The notes under the pieces are model-generated. The model was given only the letters and a program-made list of their open reading frames with translations. It did not search any database and was not told where the DNA came from. From positions 1 through 8,525 of the forward strand of contig JASHSE010000668.1 of assembly GCA_030036975.1 (NCBI GenBank): DNA of 8,525 bases, written 5' to 3'. Positions 1-6,959 of this stretch are shown one piece after another. Each line of letters opens with the position of its first letter. Position 1 is the first letter of the stretch. Source of the DNA: Xanthobacteraceae bacterium (GTDB lineage Bacteria; Pseudomonadota; Alphaproteobacteria; Rhizobiales; Xanthobacteraceae). Made by a program: the position numbers and the translations under genes.

Positions 1-390
1 CGCTTCTCAGATGGCCTGCGGCGCTTTGCAAAAACCCGGCCGGTGCACGGCGAGTGCGGCGGCTACATGGTGTTGGGGCAAAGCCTGCAAGACGCGCAGG
101 GCCGCGTGCACGCCATGACCGGCCTACTCGACCATGCCACGAGCTTCGCCAAACGCAAGCTCCATCTCGGCTATCGTAGCGCGCGGCTTCTCTCGGACTG
201 CGCGCTCGGCCGCGCCGGCGCGACGGTGCGCGGCCATGAATTTCACTACGCCACGCTCGACGGCGCCGGTGACAACGAATGCTTGGCGGAAACCTTTGAC
301 GCCGAAGGCCGCACGCTCGGCACGAGCGGTGGCCGCAGGGGTTTAGTCACCGGCTCGTTCTTTCACGCCATTGCCGCTGCGCCAGAATGA
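1..390 (+). CDS. cobB: Cobyrinate a,c-diamide synthase, C-terminal part (5' end outside window)
   Basis: CobB catalyses the ATP- and glutamine-dependent amidation of the a and c side chains of (hydrogeno)cobyrinate in the cytoplasm, a middle step of adenosylcobalamin synthesis. The frame is open from the first base, so the gene is cut by the window edge; 129 residues of the C-terminal glutamine amidotransferase domain are visible. The key motif is HGECGGYMVLG, with the nucleophilic cysteine at visible residue 19 (bases 55-57). It is followed by GHEFHY (visible residues 78-83), typical of the CobB/CobQ type of GATase, and by a C-terminal GLVTGSFFH stretch matching the family's usual GxFxH ending. 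The stop is TGA at 388-390. The gene is co-directional with the barrel gene that starts about 80 bases downstream. Assignment to CobB rather than CobQ rests on the GHEFHY and SFFH wording and on the cobT/cobS neighbours; the N-terminal ATP-binding domain cannot be checked here. Confidence 0.93.
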   Translation, partial: RFSDGLRRFAKTRPVHGECGGYMVLGQSLQDAQGRVHAMTGLLDHATSFAKRKLHLGYRSARLLSDCALGRAGATVRGHEFHYATLDGAGDNECLAETFDAEGRTLGTSGGRRGLVTGSFFHAIAAAPE

Positions 391-436
391 CCGAACGGCC
401 AGCGCCGCAAAGTCCACTGGCTGCTTTATTTTCCGA

Positions 437-464
437 TTGACCGGCGAAAGACGCTCGCTAAGGT
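437..464 (+). promoter_or_regulatory. Weak candidate promoter for the triple-barrel gene
   Basis: A TTGACC hexamer (437-442) resembles a -35 box and is followed, 16 bases on, by a poor -10 candidate, TAAGGT (459-464). It lies in the short, less GC-rich gap after cobB. If it is used, transcription would begin close to the GTG at 471, which would favour the ATG at 498 as the true start. This rests on hexamer similarity only. Confidence 0.2.
460..463 (+). promoter_or_regulatory. Possible ribosome binding site (AAGG) for the GTG start at 471
   Basis: AAGG lies 7 bases ahead of the GTG at 471, a normal spacing. The in-frame ATG at 498 has only a G-run directly touching it and no well-spaced Shine-Dalgarno sequence. 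The site therefore argues for the upstream GTG, although signal-peptide shape is acceptable from either start. Confidence 0.35.
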
Positions 465-470
465 TGCTCC

Positions 471-2999
471 GTGGGCGTGGCCAATTGGCTGCGGGGGATG
501 TCAGTGCGGAAATGTCTGCTGTGCAGCGCCGCAATCGGAGCGCTGCTGAATGCGGGCTCCGCCAACGCGGCCGACGTCGCGCCCGCGTCGGCGCCCGTCT
601 GGAACTTTAGCCAATACAATTGGGACGGCTTCTATGCCGGCGTCGTCGCGGGGGCGGCGTGGGGCCAATACGACCCGCGCACCTCGACCGTCGCCGATGG
701 TTACGTGAAGGCGCCCGGCGCGGCGGCAATCAATGCGGCCGGGATCCAAACCATCACACCGACTGGTTTCGTCTCCGGCATCGAAGGCGGCTACAACTGG
801 CGGTCCGGCAATTGGCTGTTTGGCATCGAAGCCGACATGCAAGCGGTCCACCTGAATGGTGCGACCAACTCTGGCGCGGTGCCCTATCCGGGCAACCCGG
901 CTTTAGCGTTCACCGTGACCTCCTACGGCAACGCCGATTGGCTGTTCACCGCGCGGCCGCGCATCGGCTTCATTACGCCCAACAACTGGCTGCTTTACGC
1001 AACCGGCGGTCTCGCCGCCAGTCAGCTGCAAACTGATTTTTCCTTCGTCGATGATAACGACGCGCTCGAATCGGGAAGGGTCAACACGTTTAAGACTGGC
1101 TATGCCGTCGGCGCCGGCATAGAAGCGCCATTGTCCAGTCAATTGAGTGTCAAGGCCGATTACCTCCACGTCGCATTTGGCAATACCAGCGGCGCCGAAA
1201 CGGCAAACAATCTCGCAGCCTTTCCGGCGCAGGTTTTCAGCCATTCCAGTGACCTCAACGCTGATCTCTTCCGCGCCGGATTGAATTATCACTTCGGCGG
1301 ACCTGACGGCGCGCCAAGCGGCACGTCAATTCTTCCGCTCAAGGCGCCGCCCCTGCCGGCTGCACCGTCCGTTTTCCAGAATTGGCAACTGGAAACCGGA
1401 ACGCGGCTATGGTTGAGCACCGGCACCTACGGTGGCCCAAATCCGCTTGGTGGGTCGGTTACGTCGCCCCCGGTCCTCGTGTCTCGCCTGGTCTACAGCG
1501 ATCTCGACGCGCTCTCCGGCGAAACATTCGCTCGCGCCGATCACGCCAGCGGATTTTTCGTCAAGGGATACCTGGGCGCCGGCGGCATCAACAGCGGCGC
1601 GTTGAATGACGAGGATTTCCCTGCCGGCGGCGCCTATTCAAACACGCTGTCGAGCGCCGCGGGGCACATCGGCTACGCCACGATCGACGCCGGTTACAAT
1701 TTCCTCAGAGCGCCGGGCGCCAAGGTCGGTGCGTTCATCGGCTATAACTATGACGAGGAGGACATCAACACCTATGGATGCGCCCAGCTGGCGGCGTCCA
1801 CCGTCTGCAGCCCGAGCTTGCCGGCGAACCTTCTTATGCTGACCGACGACAATCATTTCAACTCGCTGCGCGTCGGTCTCTCCAGTCAGCTCATGCTGAC
1901 TGACAAGCTGAGACTGACCGCTGATGCCGCCTATCTGCCCTGGGTGACTTTCGGCGGCCTCGACGACCATCTGCTGCGGCAACTGCTCCTGTCCGAAGCC
2001 TCGAACAGCGGCGACGGCGTCATGCTGGAGGCCATGCTCGATTATTACATCACGCCCAACTGGAGCGTCGGCGCCGGCGGACGTTACTGGGCCTGGAATA
2101 TGAACACAGGGACTGCGACTTTCGAATTCCTTGCTCCGCCGGCTACCAGCGTTCAAACCGGACGCTTCAACGCCGAGCGCTACGGTGCGTTCGTGCAGAC
2201 GAGCTATCATTGGGGCGAGACGACGCCTGCCGCCGCAGCGTCAGCGATGCCGACCAAGGCGCCTGTCCTGCTCGCATCCGGTCCGATGAATTGGACCGGA
2301 TGGTATGCGGGCGGGCAGTTGGGCGGCGGCGCCGACATTGCTCGCTGGTCCGATCCGTTCGGTTTACCGGGCGGGGGCGGCGGGCCTGGCCGCCGCGGGA
2401 TCGGGCCGGTTGGCCACGGGCCCGGGTCGCCTCCCAATGTCCCTGGATTTGGCGACAATACGCATGCGACAGGCCCGCTCGGCGGCGGCCAGATCGGGGT
2501 CAACTGGCAGACCGGCCCATGGGTGCTGGGCGCCGAACTTGACGCCAGCGTGGCGGACATACGCGGCGAGAACACCTGCTTCTCCGGTCTCGGCGGCATC
2601 AACTGCCAGCACGTCGTCAACTCGCTCGGCTCCGTAACCGGCCGGGTCGGGTATGCCTTTGACCGCTCGCTCGCCTACGTGAAGGCCGGCGGCGCCTGGA
2701 CCGATACGACCTACAATTTGTTAGGCAACACAAATGGCGCCCTGACGCTGGGTGCGGGCAGCACAAGTGAGACGGTGTGGGGCTGGACCGCCGGTATCGG
2801 CCTCGAATACGCGATCACCAACCACTGGACGACGTTTGCCGAGTACGACCATATCGGCCTGCCGTCGACGACCGTGCCGTTCCCGACTGTGGCCATGGTC
2901 AGCACAGCCAACATCGTGGTGACGCAATCGGCCGACCTGTTCAAGATGGGCGTGAATTACAAGTTCGACTTCGGCCCTTGGACCGCCGTTAACAACTGA
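471..2999 (+). CDS. Triple beta-barrel outer-membrane protein with a central omptin-like domain
   Basis: This predicted secreted protein has 842 residues from GTG 471, or 833 from ATG 498. A signal peptide ends around Ala-Asn-Ala at residue 33 (numbering from GTG 471). Barrel 1, residues about 47-277, opens with WDGFYAG (51-57) and closes with ADLFRAGLNYHF (264-275), as in rhizobial 25-31 kDa immunogenic-type porins. A Pro/Ala linker (278-303) follows. The middle domain, about 304-582, is close in length to mature OmpT (about 297) and resembles omptins: D380-E-D382-F matches the OmpT D83xD85 site and D498-D-H500 matches D210xH212; a Y-Y-x-T-P-N segment (525-530) also fits. A second linker (583-606) leads to barrel 3, which opens with WTGWYAG (608-614) and closes with ADLFKMGVNYKF (821-832). 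A Gly/Pro-rich stretch (628-661) sits inside barrel 3. Two cysteine pairs, C437/C446 and C703/C712, may form loop disulfides. Outer-membrane location and protease activity are inferred. The gene is flanked by cobB and cobT but shows no B12-related feature. Confidence 0.88.
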   Translation: MGVANWLRGMSVRKCLLCSAAIGALLNAGSANAADVAPASAPVWNFSQYNWDGFYAGVVAGAAWGQYDPRTSTVADGYVKAPGAAAINAAGIQTITPTGFVSGIEGGYNWRSGNWLFGIEADMQAVHLNGATNSGAVPYPGNPALAFTVTSYGNADWLFTARPRIGFITPNNWLLYATGGLAASQLQTDFSFVDDNDALESGRVNTFKTGYAVGAGIEAPLSSQLSVKADYLHVAFGNTSGAETANNLAAFPAQVFSHSSDLNADLFRAGLNYHFGGPDGAPSGTSILPLKAPPLPAAPSVFQNWQLETGTRLWLSTGTYGGPNPLGGSVTSPPVLVSRLVYSDLDALSGETFARADHASGFFVKGYLGAGGINSGALNDEDFPAGGAYSNTLSSAAGHIGYATIDAGYNFLRAPGAKVGAFIGYNYDEEDINTYGCAQLAASTVCSPSLPANLLMLTDDNHFNSLRVGLSSQLMLTDKLRLTADAAYLPWVTFGGLDDHLLRQLLLSEASNSGDGVMLEAMLDYYITPNWSVGAGGRYWAWNMNTGTATFEFLAPPATSVQTGRFNAERYGAFVQTSYHWGETTPAAAASAMPTKAPVLLASGPMNWTGWYAGGQLGGGADIARWSDPFGLPGGGGGPGRRGIGPVGHGPGSPPNVPGFGDNTHATGPLGGGQIGVNWQTGPWVLGAELDASVADIRGENTCFSGLGGINCQHVVNSLGSVTGRVGYAFDRSLAYVKAGGAWTDTTYNLLGNTNGALTLGAGSTSETVWGWTAGIGLEYAITNHWTTFAEYDHIGLPSTTVPFPTVAMVSTANIVVTQSADLFKMGVNYKFDFGPWTAVNN

Positions 3000-3039
3000 A
3001 GCGCGCTGCAACCACGCTCGCAGAAACATCGATGCGAAT

Positions 3040-3051
3040 CCGGCTAGCCGG
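3040..3051. repeat. 12-bp perfect palindrome between convergent genes
   Basis: CCGGCTAGCCGG is a perfect palindrome that overlaps the cobT stop codon (the CTA at 3044-3046 is TAG on the minus strand) and lies 40 bases past the end of the barrel gene. It could be part of a shared transcription end between the converging genes, but there is no T-run on either side, so a terminator role is only a possibility. Confidence 0.3.
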
Positions 3052-4093
3052 CGGCTTTCGGCTCCTGCTCCACGCTGTCGTCCTTGTCCGACACGCCGGC
3101 TTCGGCGAACGTCGCCATGCCGGTGTGGCACGCCAGCGCGGCGCGCAGGATCAGCACTGCGAGCGCCGCGCCGGAGGCTTCGCCGAGCCGCATGTCGAGA
3201 TCGAGCAGCGGCTTGAGGTGAAGTTCGTCGAGCAACAAGCGATGTCCGGCTTCGGCGGAGACGTGGCCGGCGAGCGCGTGCGCCAGCATGTCGCCGCGCA
3301 GTTTCGCCAGCGGCGCCGCCGCGGCGGTGCAGACAAAGCCGTCGAGCACGACCGGACTATTTTGCCGGCGCGCCGCCAGCACCGCGCCCAGAATGGCAGC
3401 AAGCTCGCGGCCGCCGAACGCAGCAGCAGCGCGCAGCGGATCGTGCAGCGCGCCGGCGTGGCGCGCCAGCGCGCAATCGATGACGGCACGCTTGCGCATC
3501 AAGCCCGCATCGTCGACGCCGGTGCCGCGCCCGGCCCAGCGCGCGCCGCCGCCGCCGAACAAGGCAGCGGCCAGCGCCGCCGCCGCCGTGGTGTTGCCGA
3601 TGCCCATCTCGCCGAGGCAGACGAGATCGCAGTCGCCCGCCACCGCCTCGTAGCCGGCGCGCGCCGCCGCGACGAATTCTTGTTCGCTCAGCGCCGGCTC
3701 GGCGGTGAAATCGGCGGTCGGCTGATCGAGCGACAGCGGCACCACGCGCAGGCGCGCGCCGGCGCCACGCGCCAGCTGGTTGATGGCGGCGCCGCCGGTA
3801 GCAAAATTCGCCACCATCTGCGCTGTCACCTCGGCCGGATAGGCCGAGACGCCCTGCCCGGCGACGCCGTGATTGCCGGCGAAGATCAAAATGTCGACGC
3901 GGTCGAGCCGTGGCGGCGCATGGCCTTGCCAGTGCGCCAGCCAGCCAACCAGCTCTTCGAGGCGGCCGAGGCTGTTCGGCGGCTTGGTCAGCGTCGCTTC
4001 GCGCGCCGCGACCGCCGCGCTCGCCGCGGGGTGCCCGCCTGGCAGGTCGCGACAGAGTGCGCGCAATTCGGAAATCGAGGTAAAATCCGGCAT
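3044..4093 (-). CDS. cobT: Nicotinate-nucleotide--dimethylbenzimidazole phosphoribosyltransferase
   Basis: CobT (named CobU in the Pseudomonas denitrificans scheme) transfers phosphoribose from nicotinate mononucleotide to 5,6-dimethylbenzimidazole, giving alpha-ribazole 5'-phosphate for the cobalamin lower ligand; it is a soluble cytoplasmic enzyme. From the ATG at 4093 it has 349 residues, the usual family length of about 350. Visible motifs are KPPNSLGRLEEL (37-48), AGNHGVAGQGVSAYP (72-86), LGEMGIGNTT (160-169), the DGFVCTAAA segment (251-259) and MRLGEASGAAL near the C-terminus. The last carries the catalytic glutamate, here E305, equivalent to E317 of the Salmonella enzyme. The frame extends upstream to a TTG at 4129, but the ATG has a GGAAGG sequence 10 bases ahead and begins the usual family N-terminus, so it is preferred. 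The gene is divergent from cobS across a repeat-bearing gap and convergent with the barrel gene. Confidence 0.96.
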   Translation of the reverse strand: MPDFTSISELRALCRDLPGGHPAASAAVAAREATLTKPPNSLGRLEELVGWLAHWQGHAPPRLDRVDILIFAGNHGVAGQGVSAYPAEVTAQMVANFATGGAAINQLARGAGARLRVVPLSLDQPTADFTAEPALSEQEFVAAARAGYEAVAGDCDLVCLGEMGIGNTTAAAALAAALFGGGGARWAGRGTGVDDAGLMRKRAVIDCALARHAGALHDPLRAAAAFGGRELAAILGAVLAARRQNSPVVLDGFVCTAAAAPLAKLRGDMLAHALAGHVSAEAGHRLLLDELHLKPLLDLDMRLGEASGAALAVLILRAALACHTGMATFAEAGVSDKDDSVEQEPKAAG

Positions 4094-4103
4094 CGACAAA
4101 GTG

Positions 4104-4109
4104 CCTTCC
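4104..4109 (-). promoter_or_regulatory. Ribosome binding site of cobT (GGAAGG on the minus strand)
   Basis: On the minus strand GGAAGG lies 10 bases before the ATG at 4093-4091. It supports that ATG over the in-frame TTG at 4129, which would add 12 residues not expected in the family. Confidence 0.5.
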
Positions 4110-4211
4110 GCTGGAGGAGTGCGGCACAATGTTTAGCAAAGCGCCGCGCTTGCCGCCACAACGGTCGGCGTGGACCGCGAATATGATCGAGTCCAGATCG
4201 ACACCTCGGTC

Positions 4212-4386
4212 GTCATTCCGGGGCCGAGCCAACGGGTCCGGCCCGAAGTGGGGCACCCCATCGCGCTTGCGCGATGGGGACCCCGGGCCGGCCCGATGAC
4301 AAGCTCCGCGAGGAGCCCGGAATCCATAAGCCCTGCGCAGGAGTTATGGATTCCGGACTCGCCGCTTCGCGGCGATCCGGAATGAC
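4212..4386. repeat. Palindromic intergenic repeat, long copy (175 bp) with an apparent nested insertion
   Basis: The element begins with GTCATTCCGG and ends with its exact reverse complement CCGGAATGAC, giving a 10-bp outer stem. Inside are three further hairpins: 4256-4279 (10-bp stem, 4-base loop CTTG); 4317-4329 pairing with 4344-4356 (13-bp stem); and 4359-4365 pairing with 4369-4375 (7-bp stem). Apart from 4230-4307 it is nearly the reverse complement of the copy at 6960-7060. It fills most of the 308-base gap between the divergent cobT and cobS. The rest of that gap, 4094-4211, holds the cobT leader with no convincing promoter, and 4387-4401 is the short cobS leader. Elements with these ends are common in Bradyrhizobium-like genomes and are presumably non-autonomous; no transposase is present. 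Confidence 0.88.
4230..4307. repeat. Insertion-like segment nested in the long palindromic repeat
   Basis: Aligning the reverse complement of the 6960-7060 copy with the 4212-4386 copy gives an exact match on both sides of this segment: 18 bases ahead (4212-4229) and 22 bases after (4308-4329). The shorter copy has only three bases, GAA, at this point. The 78-base segment contains its own strong hairpin at 4256-4279, flanked by GGCCCG and CGGGCC-type arms. It is either a second small palindromic element inserted in an arm of the first, or an arm that the shorter copy lost. Confidence 0.6.
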
Positions 4387-4401
4387 GAATCAATTATCCG
4401 G

Positions 4402-5181
4402 ATGCATGCAATGATCACGTTCGATGAAGCCTGGCTGAAAGCGCGCGCCGACGAATTGAAGGCGGGCATTTTGTTTCTGACCCGGCTGCGCTACGGGCCG
4501 GCGGAGCCGGTCGGCGGCGCGGCGATTGCGCACGCCGCGTGGGCGTTTCCGATCGCCGGCATCATCGTCGCGGCGACCGGCGCGCTGGTCTATTGGCTGG
4601 CGCATCGGCTCGGCCTGCCGCCCTTGCCGTGCGCCGCGCTCAGCGTCGCCGCCACCATGCTGGTGACCGGCTGCCTGCACGAAGACGGCCTCGCCGACAC
4701 GATCGACGGCTTTGGCGGCGGGAGGAGCCGCGAGCAAAAACTCGACATCATGCGCGACAGCCGGACCGGCGCCTACGGCGTCTGCGCGCTGGTGCTCGCG
4801 ATCATCCTGCGGGTGAGCGCGCTGGCGAGCCTCGCCACGCCGGCGCTGGTGGTGCCGGCCTTGTTCGCTGCCCATGGCGCGGCGCGCGCCGTGCTGCCGG
4901 TTTTCATGCTGTTCGTGCCGCCGGCGCGATCGAGCGGGCTATCGGCCGCCGCCGGCGAGCCGCCGCGCGAGAGCGCCGGCGCGGCCGCCGTGCTCGGCAT
5001 CGTGATCCTCGGCCTCTGCCTCGGCTTCGGTCTCGGGCTTGCGGCGCTCATCGCGCTCGCGGCCGCGGCCGCGCTCCTGGGATGGCTGAGCCTGACGCAA
5101 ATCGACGGCCAGACCGGCGACGTGTTGGGCGCGGTCGAGCAGGTCGGCGAGATCGTCGTGCTTCTGGTCGCTTTGCTCTAA
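4402..5181 (+). CDS. cobS: Adenosylcobinamide-GDP ribazoletransferase (cobalamin synthase)
   Basis: CobS (CobV in the Pseudomonas denitrificans naming) is an inner-membrane enzyme that joins alpha-ribazole or its 5'-phosphate to adenosylcobinamide-GDP, completing the nucleotide loop of the cofactor; it uses the product of CobT. The protein has 259 residues, near the family norm of about 250. The family signature HEDGLADTIDGFGGG (93-107), with acidic residues thought to bind Mg2+, is followed by MRDSRTGAYG (117-126) and a C-terminal DGQTGDVLGA (235-244). Several hydrophobic, probably membrane-spanning stretches lie around 44-68, 76-90, 128-170 and 193-230. The ATG at 4402 gives the longest form. 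A second ATG at 4411 has a GGA 8 bases upstream and may be the real start, shortening the protein by three residues. It is divergent from cobT. Confidence 0.96.
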   Translation: MHAMITFDEAWLKARADELKAGILFLTRLRYGPAEPVGGAAIAHAAWAFPIAGIIVAATGALVYWLAHRLGLPPLPCAALSVAATMLVTGCLHEDGLADTIDGFGGGRSREQKLDIMRDSRTGAYGVCALVLAIILRVSALASLATPALVVPALFAAHGAARAVLPVFMLFVPPARSSGLSAAAGEPPRESAGAAAVLGIVILGLCLGFGLGLAALIALAAAAALLGWLSLTQIDGQTGDVLGAVEQVGEIVVLLVALL

Positions 5182-5195
5182 GCCCGCTTTGCGCT

Positions 5196-5217
5196 GCATA
5201 AATCTTTAGCAGTATGC
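5196..5217. promoter_or_regulatory. Small inverted repeat upstream of the flavoprotein gene
   Basis: GCATA (5196-5200) and TATGC (5213-5217) form an inverted repeat with a 12-base AT-rich centre. It lies about 115 bases before the flavoprotein start in the 150-base gap after cobS. The layout would fit a dimeric regulator's operator, but five-base arms arise by chance and no known consensus is matched. A second short pair, CGCCT/AGGCG (5217-5221 and 5231-5235), follows directly. Confidence 0.2.
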
Positions 5218-5331
5218 GCCTCAGGCAAGCAGGCGTCTGGCTGAAAGCATCATCTAATCCGTTGTTTTATTGGGTATTTACCGCGCGCCGCCACTGGCAC
5301 GAAGCTTGAATTGCTTTCTCGTGCCGAAGCC

Positions 5332-6957
5332 ATGACCCACAACCCGCCACCGCCGAAAATCGCGCTCATTCCGGAAAGCGCGCCGTTCACGCCCGAGCAG
5401 CGTGCCTGGCTCGACGGCTTTTTCATCGCTGCGCTCGGCCTCGCTGATGCGGGCGTCACCGCGCTCGCTCCGCAGGACAGCGCCGCGCTGATGGCCGACG
5501 TCACCGCGGCGGACGAGGACGACGGCGCGCCCTGGCACGACCAGACCTTGCCGCTCGACGAGCGCCTGAAGCTCGCCGAACGCCGGCCGCTGCGCCGGCG
5601 CATGATGGCGGCGATGGGCCAGCAGGATTGCGGCCAGTGCGGCTACAATTGCCAGGATTACGCCGACGCGCTCGCCGCCGGCAAGGAAACCAAGCTCAAT
5701 CTCTGCGTCCCCGGCGGCAAGGAAACGCTGCGCGCATTGAAGGTGCTGTACGGCGAACTGGACGCCAAGCCGGCAGCACCCAGTCTCGTTCCCGCCGCGC
5801 CGGAGCCGCCACACGCCGCACCGGCGGCAGTCAGTGCTGTCACCGCCGGTCACTCGCGCGATGCGCCGGCGGAAGCCGTGTTTGTCTCGCGCACGCGGCT
5901 CAACAAAGCCGGCTCGGCCAAACAGACTTGGCACATCGAGCTCGACATTGCCGACAGCGGCCTCGATTACGTCGTCGGCGATTGCCTCGGCATTTTCCCG
6001 ACCAACGATCCGGCGCTGGTCGAAGCCGTCATCACGGCGCTCGGCGTGCCGGGGGATCTCGCGATCGGCAGCCGCGCGCTGCGCGAAGTGCTGACCGAGC
6101 GGGCCTCGCTCGGCGCCGCGCCGGATGCGCTGTTTCAGCTTTACTCCTACGTCACCGGCGGCGAGCGGCGGCAGAAGGCAAAGGCGCTCGCCTCCGGCGA
6201 CGACCCCGACGGCGACGCCAAAAACCTCGACGTGCTCGCCGCGATCGAAAAATTCGCCGGCGTGCGGCCCGATCCGGAAGCCGTCATCGAAGTGCTCGAG
6301 CCGCTGCAGCCGCGGCTTTATTCCATCGCCTCGTCGCCGCAGGCGAGCGCCGGCCGCATCGCGCTCACCGTCGATGCGGTGCGCTATCCGGTCGGCAAGC
6401 GCCCGCGACTCGGCGTCGCCTCGACCTTTTTGGCCGAGCGCGCGCTATCCGGCCAGCGCGTCAAGGCCTACGTGCAGCGCGCCCAGCATTTCGGGCTGCC
6501 AGCCGACCCGGCGACGCCGATCATCATGATCGGCCCCGGCACCGGCGTCGCGCCGTTCCGCGCCTTCTTGCACGAGCGCATGGCGACCAAGGCGCCCGGG
6601 CGCAACTGGCTGTTCTTCGGCCACCAGCACCGCGATTACGATTTCTTCTACGAGGACGAGTTTGCCGGACTGCGCGCAGCGCGCGTGCTCACCCGGCTGT
6701 CGCTCGCCTGGTCGCGCGACGACGCGCAGAAATTCTACGTGCAGGACCGCATGCGCGAAGTCGGCCGCGACCTGTGGGCCTGGCTCGCCGACGGCGCTTA
6801 CGTGTACGTCTGCGGCGAAGCCAAGCACATGGCCAAGGACGTCGAGCGTGCGCTGGTCGACATCGTGGCGCAATTCGGCGTGCGCTCGACCGCCGAGGCC
6901 ATCGCCTTCGTCGGCGAGCTGAAGAAGCGCGGAAGGTATCGGCAGGATGTTTATTAG
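5332..6957 (+). CDS. CysJ-like NADPH flavoprotein reductase with N-terminal four-cysteine Fe-S module
   Basis: This 541-residue reductase resembles sulfite reductase flavoprotein CysJ in its C-terminal two thirds but has no flavodoxin (FMN) domain. The N-terminal region (1-95) includes FTPEQRAWLDGF (19-30), like the CysJ leader. C100-GQ-C103-GYN-C107 with C125 in LNLCVPGG forms a probable 4Fe-4S site of RnfB-like wording. An Ala/Pro-rich linker (145-180) leads to the FAD domain with RLYSIASSP (328-336) and GVASTFL (361-367), then the NADPH domain with GPGTGVAPFRAF (401-412), FFGHQHRDYDFFY (428-440), LAWSRDDAQKFYVQDRMRE (458-476) and YVCGEAKHMAKDV (491-503). S461-R462 suggests NADPH rather than NADH. 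It ends RYRQDVY, as CysJ does. It likely feeds electrons to a sulfite or nitrite reductase or similar partner; none is in the window. The flavoprotein Flp of Bradyrhizobium nitrate assimilation is another possible relative. A TTG at 5311, with GAAG six bases ahead, is an alternative start. Confidence 0.92.
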   Translation: MTHNPPPPKIALIPESAPFTPEQRAWLDGFFIAALGLADAGVTALAPQDSAALMADVTAADEDDGAPWHDQTLPLDERLKLAERRPLRRRMMAAMGQQDCGQCGYNCQDYADALAAGKETKLNLCVPGGKETLRALKVLYGELDAKPAAPSLVPAAPEPPHAAPAAVSAVTAGHSRDAPAEAVFVSRTRLNKAGSAKQTWHIELDIADSGLDYVVGDCLGIFPTNDPALVEAVITALGVPGDLAIGSRALREVLTERASLGAAPDALFQLYSYVTGGERRQKAKALASGDDPDGDAKNLDVLAAIEKFAGVRPDPEAVIEVLEPLQPRLYSIASSPQASAGRIALTVDAVRYPVGKRPRLGVASTFLAERALSGQRVKAYVQRAQHFGLPADPATPIIMIGPGTGVAPFRAFLHERMATKAPGRNWLFFGHQHRDYDFFYEDEFAGLRAARVLTRLSLAWSRDDAQKFYVQDRMREVGRDLWAWLADGAYVYVCGEAKHMAKDVERALVDIVAQFGVRSTAEAIAFVGELKKRGRYRQDVY

Positions 6958-6959
6958 AT

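Noticed and set aside
43..390. Separate 115-residue gene starting at GTG 43
   Set aside because: The frame is open to base 1 and the conserved GATase sequence continues upstream of the GTG, so this is the tail of cobB.
498..560. Lipoprotein signal (cysteines near the N-terminus of the barrel protein)
   Set aside because: The cysteines lie before or within the hydrophobic core, not after a lipobox; an Ala-Asn-Ala signal peptidase I site fits better.
3032..4186. Long open frame of 384 codons on the plus strand across cobT
   Set aside because: It is the antisense shadow of a well-supported cobT; the peptide is Arg/Ala-rich and low in complexity, as expected from high-GC opposite-strand frames.
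5290..5296. GCCACTG, resembling the B12 box of cobalamin riboswitches
   Set aside because: It stands alone without the other conserved riboswitch elements, and the following gene is not a B12 gene; no cobalamin riboswitch is visible ahead of cobT or cobS either.
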